Shown here one piece after another: positions 29,581 to 37,561 of a DNA stretch of 64,000 nucleotides; within the stretch, counting starts at the first letter, position 1; the number at the start of each line of letters is the position of its first letter. The notes under the pieces are model-generated. The model did no database searches. It had not been told where the DNA came from and was given only the letters and a program-made list of their open reading frames with translations. Source of the stretch: Pseudomonas sp. LS1212. GTDB lineage: Bacteria > Pseudomonadota > Gammaproteobacteria > Pseudomonadales > Pseudomonadaceae. Location: positions 4,850,001 through 4,914,000 of the forward strand of contig NZ_CP102951.1 in the NCBI RefSeq assembly GCF_024741815.1. The letters run 5' to 3'. Position numbers and translations under genes: made by a program.

Positions 29581-30390
29581 TCAACTAATCCCGGACACGA
29601 CGTTAAGTTTTTCTTCGGCCTGAGCTGGCGCCAGCCCACCGTTGAATTGATGGGGGCGAATCCAGTTGTACCGATGCATCAAGAAATGGCTGATATCGCG
29701 CTGGGCTTCTTGAGCAGTTCGGTAGCCCATGGTCGGTATCCATTCAGTTTTCACGCTGCGAAACACACGCTCCATCGGCGCATTGTCCCAGCAATTACCC
29801 CGGCGGCTCATGCTCTGGCGCATGCGATAACGCCACAGCCGCTGGCGAAATAAACGACTCCCATACTGCGACCCTTGATCCGAGTGAAACAGCAGGCCCT
29901 GAGGTCTTCCTCGTTGCTCATAGGCCATATCCAGTGCCTTGATAACCAGCTCGGCGTCCGGCTTTTCCGACAATGCCCAACCCACTATCCGGCGCGCGCA
30001 AAGATCTAGCACAACAGCCAGATAATGCCATTTCCCTTGGGCCCAAATGTAGGTGATGTCGCCGCACCACACTTGGTTGGGGGCCGAGACATCGAACTCC
30101 CGATTCAAGATGTTCGGGATATCCAACCGTTCGACCGTCGCTCGTTTATAGGCATGAGAACCTGGCTGTTTGCTCACGAGGTCAAGCTCACGCATCAAGC
30201 TGCGTACCTTAAATCGCCCCAGTTGCTCGCCGTCTTCACGCATGATCGACAAGATGCTGCGGCTGCCCGCAGCACTACGACTTTCTGTGAACAGTTCATT
30301 GACCCGACTGCGCAGCCGAAGCCGCTCAATATCAGGAGTCCGGCGCCTGAGACGCTGGGCGTAGTAACACGAGCGGGTGACTTCAAACAC
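29581..30390 (-). CDS. IS3-family transposase OrfB (DDE integrase domain)
   Basis: A 269-residue frame with the rve integrase core. The catalytic triad is seen as D in WCGDITYIWA, D in LLFHSDQGSQYGS and E in DNAPMERVFRSVKTEW. The N-terminal HTH_21-like part (SRSAAGSRSILSIMREDGE) precedes it. The frame continues upstream without a stop to the slippery site in orfA, reading through LDVGRSRAYALINQLSVHEP, so the active transposase is probably the OrfAB fusion made by -1 frameshifting. Ends in PHQFNGGLAPAQAEEKLN, normal for the family. Confidence 0.93.
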   Translation of the reverse strand: MFEVTRSCYYAQRLRRRTPDIERLRLRSRVNELFTESRSAAGSRSILSIMREDGEQLGRFKVRSLMRELDLVSKQPGSHAYKRATVERLDIPNILNREFDVSAPNQVWCGDITYIWAQGKWHYLAVVLDLCARRIVGWALSEKPDAELVIKALDMAYEQRGRPQGLLFHSDQGSQYGSRLFRQRLWRYRMRQSMSRRGNCWDNAPMERVFRSVKTEWIPTMGYRTAQEAQRDISHFLMHRYNWIRPHQFNGGLAPAQAEEKLNVVSGIS

Positions 30391-30434
30391 TTTGCACAGC
30401 CAATCAATCGGCTCGTGGACGCTAAGCTGATTGA

Positions 30435-30743
30435 TCAGCGCGTACGCTCGTGATCTTCCGACATCAAGAGCGCGGTAGCCTTTTTTAGTATCGATTTTTC
30501 CCGTTCAAGGCGGGCGATCCGGACTTCCAGTTCCTGGATTTTCTGCTGCTCCGGGGTCAGCGCTTTGCTTAGCGGGGTGACACCTTGGCGCTCCTTCTGA
30601 ACCTGCTCAACCCAGCGGCGTAGTGCCGACTCGCCGACGCCGAGTGAACGACTGGCTTCGATGTAGCTGTAGTTTTGCTTGAGCACGAGGTCGGCAGCCT
30701 CGCGTTTGAATTCAGCGGAAAAGGAACGGCGTTGTTTGGTCAT
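30435..30743 (-). CDS. IS3-family transposase OrfA
   Basis: A 102-residue protein: a helix-turn-helix (KREAADLVLKQNYSYIEASR, LGVGESALRRWVEQ) followed by a leucine-zipper-like coiled coil (QQKIQELEVRIARLEREKSI). The start used is the ATG at 30743 (MTKQRRSFSAEF). The heptamer A-AAA-AAG at 30480-30486, codons for LKK, is the expected -1 frameshift signal to OrfB. Confidence 0.92.
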   Translation of the reverse strand: MTKQRRSFSAEFKREAADLVLKQNYSYIEASRSLGVGESALRRWVEQVQKERQGVTPLSKALTPEQQKIQELEVRIARLEREKSILKKATALLMSEDHERTR

Positions 30744-30807
30744 TTGACACCTCGATCTGGCGAGCATTCTCGCCTAAATGGGTGTCCGGTTTCATTAGAC
30801 CACTACA

Positions 30808-31211
30808 CCTGGCGTCTTATCCCCCTCCCTTTCCAACTCTTGCACGGTCATGGCGTGCAACTCTCTGATCGCGTGCTCGGTTAGCCGCATGCCGGGCTGC
30901 ATGACCTCCTCGATGTAATCCATGGCATTTTCGATGTTGGCCACCTCGCGCAACTGATCGGTATCCTGTGCCGTCCCCTCTACCTTGCTGTCGATGTAGT
31001 CTGCGAGGGTCGTATGATTTCCCTCGATGCGAGCAGAGCCCAAGCTTTCGAGCATGTGGAAAATCGACTTAAGCTGGAAAAAGACAGGCGCGGGGGTGTC
31101 CCCTTCCAGCCTCAAACGGCGAAGGTGCTCCAGTTCGCTGAGAACGTCTACCAGGTCTGAGTCAAAGGATGGATTCAGTAGCTCAAGGTCGTGATGGGAA
31201 AATTCGGACAT
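30808..31211 (-). pseudogene. Fic-family AMPylase gene, N-terminal part, cut off by an insertion sequence
   Basis: About 134 codons upstream of the insertion. It contains the autoinhibitory helix motif SARIEGNHTTLADYI (the S/T-xxx-E-G/N pattern of class II Fic proteins, N-terminal inhibitory helix) and the conserved VANIENAMDYIEE block. The ATG at 31211 (MSEFSHHDLELL) is preferred over a TTG at 31250; neither has a strong ribosome-binding site. After the IS border the frame adds only a few codons and stops. If translated, it yields the inhibitory helix without the catalytic loop. Confidence 0.9.
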
Positions 31212-31261
31212 GTGAAAAATATCTCTAAACGGCAAGTGAGCTATCTGCAAGGTATTCAGAA

Positions 31262-31286
31262 AAACACCCGGTTTAGACGGGTGTTT
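31262..31286 (-). terminator. hairpin upstream of the Fic gene
   Basis: AAACACCCG-N7-CGGGTGTTT, with TTTTT on the minus strand. It would end transcription arriving from the right on the minus strand. Confidence 0.7.
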
Positions 31287-31993
31287 GTTAGCAGAAGCTA
31301 AACATTATCTCAAATAGACGCTTAAGCTAAGTGAAACTCACGAAAAAATTAAGTGCAATATCTCCGGTAACGCCCGAAAAAAAACCGATCGGTGTCGGTT
31401 AACGACTCAAGCCGCCGTCATCCCTATGAGGCACCATACCATGGCATTCCAACCGACCTATTTCGGGGTAGTGGGCGGGATTGACGCCGGTCATTCATGG
31501 GGTTGGTTTTCGCAACCTGGCTCCGTACGGGATTGCCTCGCATCTACCTTGCCTGCCCATTCCGGTAACTCTCGGGTTTCCTGACATTTGAGCGCGCACC
31601 ACCCTTGAGAGGCTTTGCCCCACTGGCAAGTCAAAAGGCTTCTCGGTGTTGAATCGGTCAAACCGTGAACCGCAATGATGCTCATGTCATCGGATTCGCT
31701 CACGGAAGTGCTGATCGGGCTACCGCCCGAGGTGGCAATATATTGAGCGCCATGAGTCGGCGCCCCTGCCACGGTGGAGGCTACCTTTCCGGGCGCCAGG
31801 TTGCGCGCGGCCGTAGCGACAGTCCATCACTGTCGTTGAGGGTGCAGTCCTTGTCTTTCGGCTTAGCGAGCCTGACTGCCGTGTCAGTGAGAGGCATTTA
31901 GTACACCACCAGTAGATCGAACTCAGTATGTACTGACTAATGTACTAAAAAATCTCGGAAGCCGCTGGAAGTCACTGGAAGCTCCAGGAAGAC
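31287..31993. other. anonymous stretch beside tRNA-Thr, hairpins but no supported gene
   Basis: About 700 bases. Small hairpins include AACCGA / TCGGTT (31384-31400) and CGACAGT-N5-ACTGTCG (31818-31836). The open frames at 31491-31772 (minus) and 31665-31901 (plus) have no domain or ribosome-binding site. Between 31920 and 31950 the words GTACTGACTAATGTACTAAA form a near-duplicate pair (GTACTGA, GTACTAA). It looks like old mobile-element debris or an RNA region; neither is shown. Confidence 0.4.
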
Positions 31994-32055
31994 AAAAGCC
32001 GCTTATTACGCGGCTTTTGTGGGACTATTTGGAACCTGCTGGAAGGCTCTGGAAG
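31965..32055. repeat. CTGGAAG repeats next to tRNA-Thr
   Basis: CTGGAAG occurs at 31965, 31975, 32039 and 32049: two pairs, each spaced 10 bases, with a terminator between the pairs. They sit directly at the 3' side of the tRNA gene. Confidence 0.6.
31994..32018. terminator. terminator downstream of tRNA-Thr
   Basis: AAAAGCCGC-TTATTAC-GCGGCTTTT, symmetrical, so it can work on both strands. It lies 44 bases past the tRNA 3' end. Confidence 0.8.
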
Positions 32056-32061
32056 TGCAAA

Positions 32062-32137
32062 TGGTGCCGGAGACAGGAATCGAACCTGCGACCTTCGCGT
32101 TACGAGTGCGCTGCTCTACCGACTGAGCTACACCGGC
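32062..32137 (-). tRNA. tRNA-Thr (anticodon CGT)
   Basis: 76 bases with encoded CCA. On the minus strand the acceptor begins GCCGGTG, the anticodon loop is CTCGTAA (CGT, reads ACG), and the T arm is GGTTCGATTCC. The tRNA lies between nadC and pilA, as in P. aeruginosa. Confidence 0.97.
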
Positions 32138-32219
32138 TTGGCGACAACGCTACCACTGCCGCAAGCGTTGCGCAAATCACTGTTTATTAACGGCTATTGC
32201 GCAGACTATTAACGGCCCC

Positions 32220-32633
32220 TTAGGTGCTGGTGCAGCCCTTGGGCGCGTAGTCGGCTTCGACGGTGGTGGTGCAGGCCCAGCCGCTGGTTTGCGAGCGCGT
32301 CAGGGTGATGATTTTGCCCAGTACGGGCGCCGGTGCGTTGGTGATGGTACAGACGATGCTCCCGGCACCTGTCGCGGCGGTTCCGGTGGCTACGATGGTG
32401 CAATTACCGGTGGTGCCCTGGCCACCGATGCCGGCGGTGCTGGCTACGTCGGTGCCTTGGTTCAGGCTGTCTTCGAACGGGGTTTTCAGCGCCGTGATTT
32501 CCGCGAGCCCCGCCGCCACTTTGGCGCGAGCCTGGTACTTGGAATAGGCAGGAATGGCGATGGTCGCCAGAATGCCGATGATCGCCACCACGATCATCAA
32601 TTCGATAAGGGTAAAACCTTTCTGGCCTTTCAT
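32220..32633 (-). CDS. pilA: type IV major pilin
   Basis: A 137-residue type IVa prepilin. The leader is MKGQKG, cut by PilD before the phenylalanine of FTLIELMIVVAIIGILATIA, followed by the alpha-1 spine. The conserved glutamate at position 5 of the mature protein is present. The C-terminal part has a disulfide-loop arrangement (WACTTT ... PKGC) plus two more cysteines. The start is the ATG at 32633 with GGAGA upstream; an upstream in-frame extension is not translated in pilins. The gene points away from pilC. A sigma-54-type promoter is present upstream. Confidence 0.93.
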   Translation of the reverse strand: MKGQKGFTLIELMIVVAIIGILATIAIPAYSKYQARAKVAAGLAEITALKTPFEDSLNQGTDVASTAGIGGQGTTGNCTIVATGTAATGAGSIVCTITNAPAPVLGKIITLTRSQTSGWACTTTVEADYAPKGCTST

Positions 32634-32681
32634 TGAACGTCTCCATGTATGGGATCGAGCCCATGGGGCTGCAAAGGGTTG

Positions 32682-32697
32682 GGCAAGCAGCAAGCCT
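32682..32697 (-). promoter_or_regulatory. candidate sigma-54 promoter of pilA
   Basis: On the minus strand AGGCTTG-CTGC-TTGCC has GG and GC separated by 10 bases, close to TGGCACG-N4-TTGC. The predicted start is about 38 bases upstream of the pilA ATG. Confidence 0.6.
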
Positions 32698-32948
32698 GCG
32701 CGATTCTAGCGGCAATGCGAGCAACTTATCTCCACGTCGCATGGGGCGACTGCTGACCAAAGATTACCGACATGTCTTGTCACTTCAGGACTGCCGATAG
32801 GGCGTGCGCTCTCGACTAAGCTGTCAGCACATCGCCCCGGGAGCCAGTTCGGCTGGCCCGCTTGCGGCCCACAAGTTCTGTCGCCGCAACAAACAGCAAA
32901 CGCCGAAACGCCCCGTAAAAACACTTTGAGGCCGAACAGATCGACACT
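32698..32948. other. pilA upstream region, no gene
   Basis: Holds what should be the enhancer region of pilA. Several TGTC words occur (for example ATGTCTTGTC at 32771-32781), which resemble PilR half-sites; too short to call. Confidence 0.4.
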
Positions 32949-33050
32949 TTGAGAGTCTACGAACCCGTCGGCTGTATGCCCGACCTGCTCGGAGTCATTC
33001 AAGGCAAAACCCGCCTTGAGGAAGTCAACTGTGTCACCGGGAACCAGCCA
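32949..33050 (+). pseudogene. pilB: C-terminal remnant of pilB fused in frame ahead of pilC
   Basis: The frame ahead of pilC reads LLGVIQGKTRLEEVNCVTGN at its end. This matches the C-terminal tail of PilB/GspE-type ATPases (LxKVxxGxTSLEEVxxVT). No other part of the roughly 1.7-kb pilB gene is present: only about 415 bases separate the pilA and pilC start codons. No stop codon lies between the remnant and pilC. It looks like an internal deletion that removed the assembly ATPase and left its last codons. Homology is judged by eye on about 20 residues. Confidence 0.65.
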
Positions 33051-34268
33051 ATGGCGACAAAAGCGGCGAAGGTCAGCGTTTATGCGTGGGAAGGCGTCAA
33101 CAACAAAGGCGCGAAAGTCAGCGGGGAGTTGAGTGGGCCCAATAGTGCACTGATCAAGGCGCAATTGCGCAAACAGGGCGTCACCCCCTCCCGGGTCAGG
33201 AAAAAAGCCACAGCTTCACTCAGCGTCGGCAGGCGCATCAAACCGTTGGACATCGCCGTGTTCAGTCGGCAGATGGCAACCATGATGAAAGCCGGTGTGC
33301 CATTGCTGCAGTCTTTCGACATCATCGGCGAAGGTTTCGATAATCCGAAGATGCGCACGCTGATCGGCGAGATCAAGCAGGAGGTCGCCGCCGGCAACAG
33401 CCTGGCTGTGGCACTGCGCAAGAAGCCGCAGTATTTCGATGCGCTTTATTGCAATCTGGTCGATGCCGGCGAGCAGGCCGGCGCCCTCGATACGTTGCTC
33501 GATCGGGTGGCGACCTACAAAGAGAAGACCGAAGTCCTCAAGTCCAGGATCAAAAAGGCCCTGACCTACCCGGTTCTTGTGCTGTTGGTGGCGATCTTCG
33601 TATCGGGGATTTTGCTGGTCAAGGTGGTGCCGCAGTTCCAGAGCCTGTTCGCCGGTTTTGGCGCGGACCTGCCGGTGTTCACGCAGAGAGTCATCGAACT
33701 GTCGCAGTTCATGCAGCACGCCTGGTGGCTGCTGCTCGGCGGCCTGATCTCGGCGGTATTGGCCCTGCAACAGGGTTACCGGCGCAATCAGCGTATTCGT
33801 GATGGCATCGACCGGGCCTTGCTGAAGCTGCCAATTGTCGGCACGCTGCTGTTCAAGTCGGCCGTCGCCCGTTACGCCCGCACCTTGTCCACGACCTTCG
33901 CTGCCGGTGTTCCGCTGGTCGAAGCACTGGGCTCTGTCGCCGGTGCCACCGGCAATGTGGTGATCAGGGACGCGGTCCAGCGCATTCGTCAGGACGTCGC
34001 CACCGGCATGCAGCTCAATTTTTCGATGCGCGCCAGTGGCGTATTCCCCAACCTGGCCGTACAAATGACGGCCATCGGCGAAGAATCCGGGGCGCTGGAC
34101 GACATGCTCGACAAGGTTGCCAGTCACTACGAAAACGAGGTCGAAAATATGGTCGATAACCTGACCAGCCTGCTGGAGCCGCTGATCATGGTCGTACTCG
34201 GGGTACTGGTCGGTGGCCTGGTGGTCGCGATGTACCTGCCGATTTTCAAGCTCGGCGAAGTGGTCTGA
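33051..34268 (+). CDS. pilC: type IV pilus inner-membrane platform protein
   Basis: A 405-residue GspF/PilC-family protein. Two homologous GspF domains are seen (about 70-195, VFSRQMATMMKAGVPLLQSF; about 275-395, SAVARYARTLSTTFAAGVPL), each followed by membrane helices near 170-195, 215-240 and 375-400. The usual start ATKAAKVSVYAWEG is at 33051; an in-frame extension upstream holds the pilB remnant. It should dock the ATPases PilB and PilT, but PilB is not encoded here. It continues into pilD with a 3-base gap. Confidence 0.94.
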   Translation: MATKAAKVSVYAWEGVNNKGAKVSGELSGPNSALIKAQLRKQGVTPSRVRKKATASLSVGRRIKPLDIAVFSRQMATMMKAGVPLLQSFDIIGEGFDNPKMRTLIGEIKQEVAAGNSLAVALRKKPQYFDALYCNLVDAGEQAGALDTLLDRVATYKEKTEVLKSRIKKALTYPVLVLLVAIFVSGILLVKVVPQFQSLFAGFGADLPVFTQRVIELSQFMQHAWWLLLGGLISAVLALQQGYRRNQRIRDGIDRALLKLPIVGTLLFKSAVARYARTLSTTFAAGVPLVEALGSVAGATGNVVIRDAVQRIRQDVATGMQLNFSMRASGVFPNLAVQMTAIGEESGALDDMLDKVASHYENEVENMVDNLTSLLEPLIMVVLGVLVGGLVVAMYLPIFKLGEVV

Positions 34269-34271
34269 GCC

Positions 34272-35144
34272 ATGGCCACCTACCTGTGGCTGGCCGACCA
34301 CTCACTGGCCCTTATCTTCTGCGCCGCGCTGCTGGGGCTGATCATCGGCAGCTTTCTCAATGTTGTCGTTCACCGTTTGCCGAAAATGCTTGTACGCGAC
34401 TGGCAAGACCAGGCCCGCGACATTCTCGACCTGCCCGGCATGCCACCCGGTCCGACCTACAACCTCATGCTGCCCCACTCCGAATGCCCCCATTGCGCCC
34501 ATCGCATACGCGCCTGGGAGAATGTACCGGTGCTCAGCTACCTGTGCATGCGCGGCCGTTGTTCCAGCTGCAAGGCGCCCATCAGCAAACGCTATCCGCT
34601 GGTCGAAATCGCTTGTGCCGGGTTGAGCGCCTTCGCTGCCTGGCATTTCGGTTTCAGCGGCCAGGCCGCCGCCTTCATGGTGCTGAGCTGGGGGCTGCTG
34701 GCCATGAGCCTGATCGATGCCGACCATCAGGTAATTCCCGATGTGCTGGTGTTGCCGCTGTTGTGGCTGGGGTTGATCGTCAATGCGTTCGGTTTGTTCG
34801 TGCCGCTGGCCGATGCGGTCTGGGGCGCGGTGGCTGGCTACCTGTGCCTGTGGTCGGTGTATTGGTTGTTCAAGTTGATCACCGGCAAGGACGGCATGGG
34901 CCATGGCGACTTCAAGCTGTTGGCGATGCTCGGGGCCTGGGGCGGTTGGCAGATCGTGCCGTTGACGGTGCTGCTGTCCTCCCTGGTTGGTGCCGTGCTG
35001 GGCCTGATTTTGCTGCGTTTGCGCAATCAACGAGGCAGCATGCCGATCCCCTTTGGGCCTTATCTGGCCATTGCAGGCTGGATCACTCTGCTCTGGGGTG
35101 GTCAAATAACCACTTCCTATCTGCAGTTCACTGGTTTGCGATGA
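34272..35144 (+). CDS. pilD: prepilin peptidase / N-methyltransferase
   Basis: A 290-residue inner-membrane enzyme that cuts and methylates type IV prepilins and type II secretion pseudopilins. It has the cytoplasmic tetracysteine zinc motif (CPHC ... CSSC, about residues 73-100) and the two catalytic aspartates in LIDADHQVIPD and GHGDFKLLA. About eight membrane helices are evident. It overlaps coaE (ATGA). PilD remains useful even without pilB because it also serves type II secretion. Confidence 0.96.
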   Translation: MATYLWLADHSLALIFCAALLGLIIGSFLNVVVHRLPKMLVRDWQDQARDILDLPGMPPGPTYNLMLPHSECPHCAHRIRAWENVPVLSYLCMRGRCSSCKAPISKRYPLVEIACAGLSAFAAWHFGFSGQAAAFMVLSWGLLAMSLIDADHQVIPDVLVLPLLWLGLIVNAFGLFVPLADAVWGAVAGYLCLWSVYWLFKLITGKDGMGHGDFKLLAMLGAWGGWQIVPLTVLLSSLVGAVLGLILLRLRNQRGSMPIPFGPYLAIAGWITLLWGGQITTSYLQFTGLR

Positions 35145-35764
35145 CAACGCCTGCTTTCACACCCTGGATACTTGGCCTTACCGGCGGCATCGGCAGCGGC
35201 AAGAGTGCCGCTGCCCAGCGTTTTATCGAGCTGGGCGTGCACCTGGTGGATGCCGATCAGGCCGCCCGCTGGGTGGTCGAACCCGGCCGGCCGGCGCTGG
35301 CCAGCATTGTTGAACACTTCGGCCCTGGCGTGCTGCAGGGCGACGGTCAACTCGATCGGGCCGCCCTGCGCCAGCTGATTTTCGCCGACCCGGAGCAACG
35401 ACGCTGGCTCGAGGCATTGCTGCATCCGTTGATCGGCCAGGAGATCTTCAGCTACCTGGCCAAGGCAGAATCACCTTATGCCGTGCTGGTTTCGCCGCTG
35501 ATGATCGAATCCGGGCAGTATCGCCAGGTCCAGCGGATTCTGGTGGTCGATGCACCAGAACAACTGCAGGTGCAACGCACCCTGCAGCGTGATCAGGCCA
35601 CGCCCGAGCAGGTCGAGGCGATCCTCAAGGTCCAGGCCAGCCGCGAAGAACGCCTGAGCCATGCCCATGATGTGCTGGTCAATGACCGCGACCTGGCCTG
35701 GTTGCATGCCGAAGTCGACCGCCTGCATCATTTTTACTTAACTTTGCGTGGAGGCCAGTCATGA
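35141..35764 (+). CDS. coaE: dephospho-CoA kinase
   Basis: A 207-residue kinase for the last step of coenzyme A synthesis. The P-loop GLTGGIGSGKSAAAQRF is at residues 12-28, and HLVDADQAARWVV and VLVSPLMIESGQ follow. The start overlaps the pilD stop codon. The in-frame frame further upstream belongs to the opposite reading of pilD and is ignored. It overlaps yacG by 4 bases. Confidence 0.96.
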   Translation: MTTPAFTPWILGLTGGIGSGKSAAAQRFIELGVHLVDADQAARWVVEPGRPALASIVEHFGPGVLQGDGQLDRAALRQLIFADPEQRRWLEALLHPLIGQEIFSYLAKAESPYAVLVSPLMIESGQYRQVQRILVVDAPEQLQVQRTLQRDQATPEQVEAILKVQASREERLSHAHDVLVNDRDLAWLHAEVDRLHHFYLTLRGGQS

Positions 35765-35964
35765 GCCAACCCCTGACCGTTGAATGCCCAACCTGTGGCG
35801 CCCCGGTGGAATGGAACGCGGCCAATTCGAACCGGCCGTTCTGTTCCGATCGCTGCAAACTGATCGACCTCGGCGCCTGGGCCTCTGAAGAACACAAGAT
35901 CCCGGTTTCACCCGACGCCGAAGACGAGCTGTTTTCAGGCGATTTCGATCCGCGCCAACATTGA
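35761..35964 (+). CDS. yacG: DNA gyrase inhibitor YacG
   Basis: A 67-residue zinc protein with CPTCGAPVEW and FCSDRCKLIDLGAWASEEH, giving four cysteine ligands. YacG binds GyrB and blocks DNA binding by gyrase. It overlaps coaE by 4 bases and ends five bases before the convergent membrane protein gene. Confidence 0.95.
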   Translation: MSQPLTVECPTCGAPVEWNAANSNRPFCSDRCKLIDLGAWASEEHKIPVSPDAEDELFSGDFDPRQH

Positions 35965-35969
35965 ACCTG

Positions 35970-36668
35970 TCACGAACCGCCGCGAGGCGGTTCGTCGTCT
36001 TTCCAGGGGGCCTGGAGGTAGCGGGTGCGGTTGAAGGTCTCCAGCCACTCCGGGCAGAACACCACCAGCGCGCTGACCACCATGCCGTTGATGAACGCCT
36101 CGGGAAAGATGATCAGCCACAGGTAGCCGATAAAATCCTCCAGCCAGTACGGCATGACGAACCGCCCGTCCAGCCATAACAGGCCCAGCCCTGCCAATAG
36201 GCACAACAGTGCCGACAAGGCCGCGGCAAAGAACCCCGAACAAAAAATGTACACGAACGGATTACGCGGCTGCGCCCGTTCGACCAGCATGGCGCAAAGC
36301 TCAGTCACCAGCACCGGCAATACGATCAGCAACAGGCCATTGACGCCCACCGCCGCCAAGTCCTGCCGTCCGAGCAACACCAGCCCGATCTGCGCGACCA
36401 GGCCGCCGACAATTGCCAGCGGCCAATCCAGCAACAGGGTCACCGCGGTCATGCCGATAAAGTGATAGGACACTCCCGTGTCGAAATCGCGCCGCACCAG
36501 CCAAAGAATGAACAAGGCGAACACCGTGCCGAACAACAGGTGCTGACGCCGGCTGTCGGTGAACAACTCGACCCAGGGCGCCTTGGCGACTGCCCAGGCC
36601 AACACAGGCACATACGCCAGCCAGCCGAACGTCAGGCTCTCATCGGACAACAGTTCGGCACCGATCAT
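35970..36668 (-). CDS. CbiM-like energy-coupling factor membrane protein
   Basis: A 232-residue integral membrane protein with about six helices and family marks VSYHFIGMTAVTLLLDWPLA and FPEAFINGMVVSALVVF. It resembles the CbiM (metal-ion S component) family of energy-coupling factor transporters, but no partner genes for a T component or ATPases are near. AAGGAG lies 5 bases before the ATG at 36668, which is preferred to the GTG at 36674. Substrate unknown. Confidence 0.75.
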   Translation of the reverse strand: MIGAELLSDESLTFGWLAYVPVLAWAVAKAPWVELFTDSRRQHLLFGTVFALFILWLVRRDFDTGVSYHFIGMTAVTLLLDWPLAIVGGLVAQIGLVLLGRQDLAAVGVNGLLLIVLPVLVTELCAMLVERAQPRNPFVYIFCSGFFAAALSALLCLLAGLGLLWLDGRFVMPYWLEDFIGYLWLIIFPEAFINGMVVSALVVFCPEWLETFNRTRYLQAPWKDDEPPRGGS

Positions 36669-36846
36669 GACCACTCCTTCGACAGACCTCTCTCTGGCGT
36701 AGTCTACACCGCCGCCCCCTGCACTTCTGAGCGAGCGATCCCCCTACGACGCCCGTGCTTCGTCGTGTTTGCCTCCAGCCCGACCGTCTGCAACGGCCGC
36801 ACTATAATTAATTTGTATATCTGTTTACGCGAGAGAGGGCCCTGCC

Positions 36847-37197
36847 ATGAAAATTCAATCTTTCCAGCATTACTCCCATGATCTGGGAATGGCCGTCCAT
36901 GACACGTGGATTACCACCAAGGTGAAGTCGGCCCTGGCATTTTCCGAACCCACCCGCAGCCTGCATATCAACGTCAAGACCCATGCCGGTACAGTGACGT
37001 TGAGCGGTCGCGTCAACACCCATAAACAGTGTGAACAGGCCATCAGTCGAGCCCATTCGGTGCATGGCGTCACCGACGTCGATGCCAGCGACTTGCAGAC
37101 TCACATGTTCACACCGGGAAGTCTCCCCGAAGCGCCCAACGCTGAAGAGACCACTGAGTATCGCTCGGGAACGTCGGAAAAGACGGACGACAAATGA
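36847..37197 (+). CDS. BON-domain protein
   Basis: A 116-residue protein with one BON domain (about residues 20-85): WITTKVKSALAFSEPTRSL, VKTHAGTVTLSGRVNTHKQC and GVTDVDASDLQ. BON domains bind phospholipid and occur in envelope stress proteins. No classical signal peptide is visible, unlike periplasmic OsmY; the tail is acidic and disordered. GC-rich hairpin GAGGCCAGC-TTG-GGCTGGCCTC (37220-37241) lies just after it. Function unknown. Confidence 0.85.
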   Translation: MKIQSFQHYSHDLGMAVHDTWITTKVKSALAFSEPTRSLHINVKTHAGTVTLSGRVNTHKQCEQAISRAHSVHGVTDVDASDLQTHMFTPGSLPEAPNAEETTEYRSGTSEKTDDK

Positions 37198-37250
37198 CGA
37201 TGGCCTAGTGAGATCTGACGAGGCCAGCTTGGGCTGGCCTCGCTTCAGCT

Positions 37251-37556
37251 TCAGGCAGGTTTGAAGCAGTAGGCTGCCAGCTTGTTGCCGTCGAGATCAC
37301 GGGCATAGGCCGCATAAGCGTTTGGTGCCCAATCGCGTGTTCCGGGGGCGCCTTCGTCTTTGCCACCGGCAGCAAGCGCAGCGGCGTGGAAGGCGTCGAT
37401 CGCGGCACGGTTCGGTGCCTCGAAGCTGACGGTGACGCCGTTACCGACGCTGGCGGGTGCACCGTTGGCCGGTTTCAGGACGAAGAAAGACGGCGCGCTC
37501 TCGCCCCAGATCGAACCATTGTCACCCGCTTCTGCAACTAGCCATTCACCAAAGCC
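37251..37556 (-). pseudogene. truncated VOC (glyoxalase-like) protein gene, C-terminal part
   Basis: About 100 codons encode the end of a VOC-superfamily protein: GNGVTVSFEAPNRAAIDAFH, then DWAPNAYAAYARDLDGNKLA and the usual terminal AAYCFKPA. The N-terminal betaalphabetabetabeta half with the first metal ligand is missing: upstream of about 37550 the reading frame continues into sequence with no similarity, and the other strand then encodes a LysR tail. The protein would lack half its fold. It faces away from the LysR fragment at 37562. Confidence 0.8.
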
Positions 37557-37561
37557 CCTTG

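Larger units (their letters stand above)
29573..30807 (-). mobile_element. IS3-family insertion sequence, complete
   Basis: A 1235-base element bounded by TGTAGTGGTC ... GACCACTACA, with further imperfect matches inside (CCCGGACAC and GTGTCCGG). It is flanked by a 3-base duplication, CCT at 29570-29572 and 30808-30810, as expected for the IS3 family. It carries orfA and orfB in the usual overlapping arrangement and a slippery A-AAA-AAG heptamer at 30480-30486. It interrupts the Fic gene. Both ends, both frames and the target duplication look undamaged, so the insertion is probably recent. Confidence 0.93.

Noticed and set aside
31491..31772. 93-codon open frame on the minus strand near tRNA-Thr
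   Set aside because: No domain, no ribosome-binding site and GTG start; listed only as part of the anonymous stretch.
32062..32137. Search for a duplicated tRNA-Thr 3' end that would prove an integrated element
   Set aside because: No second copy of the 3' end (GAATCGAACC side) is seen in 28000-32061, so attL/attR are not called.
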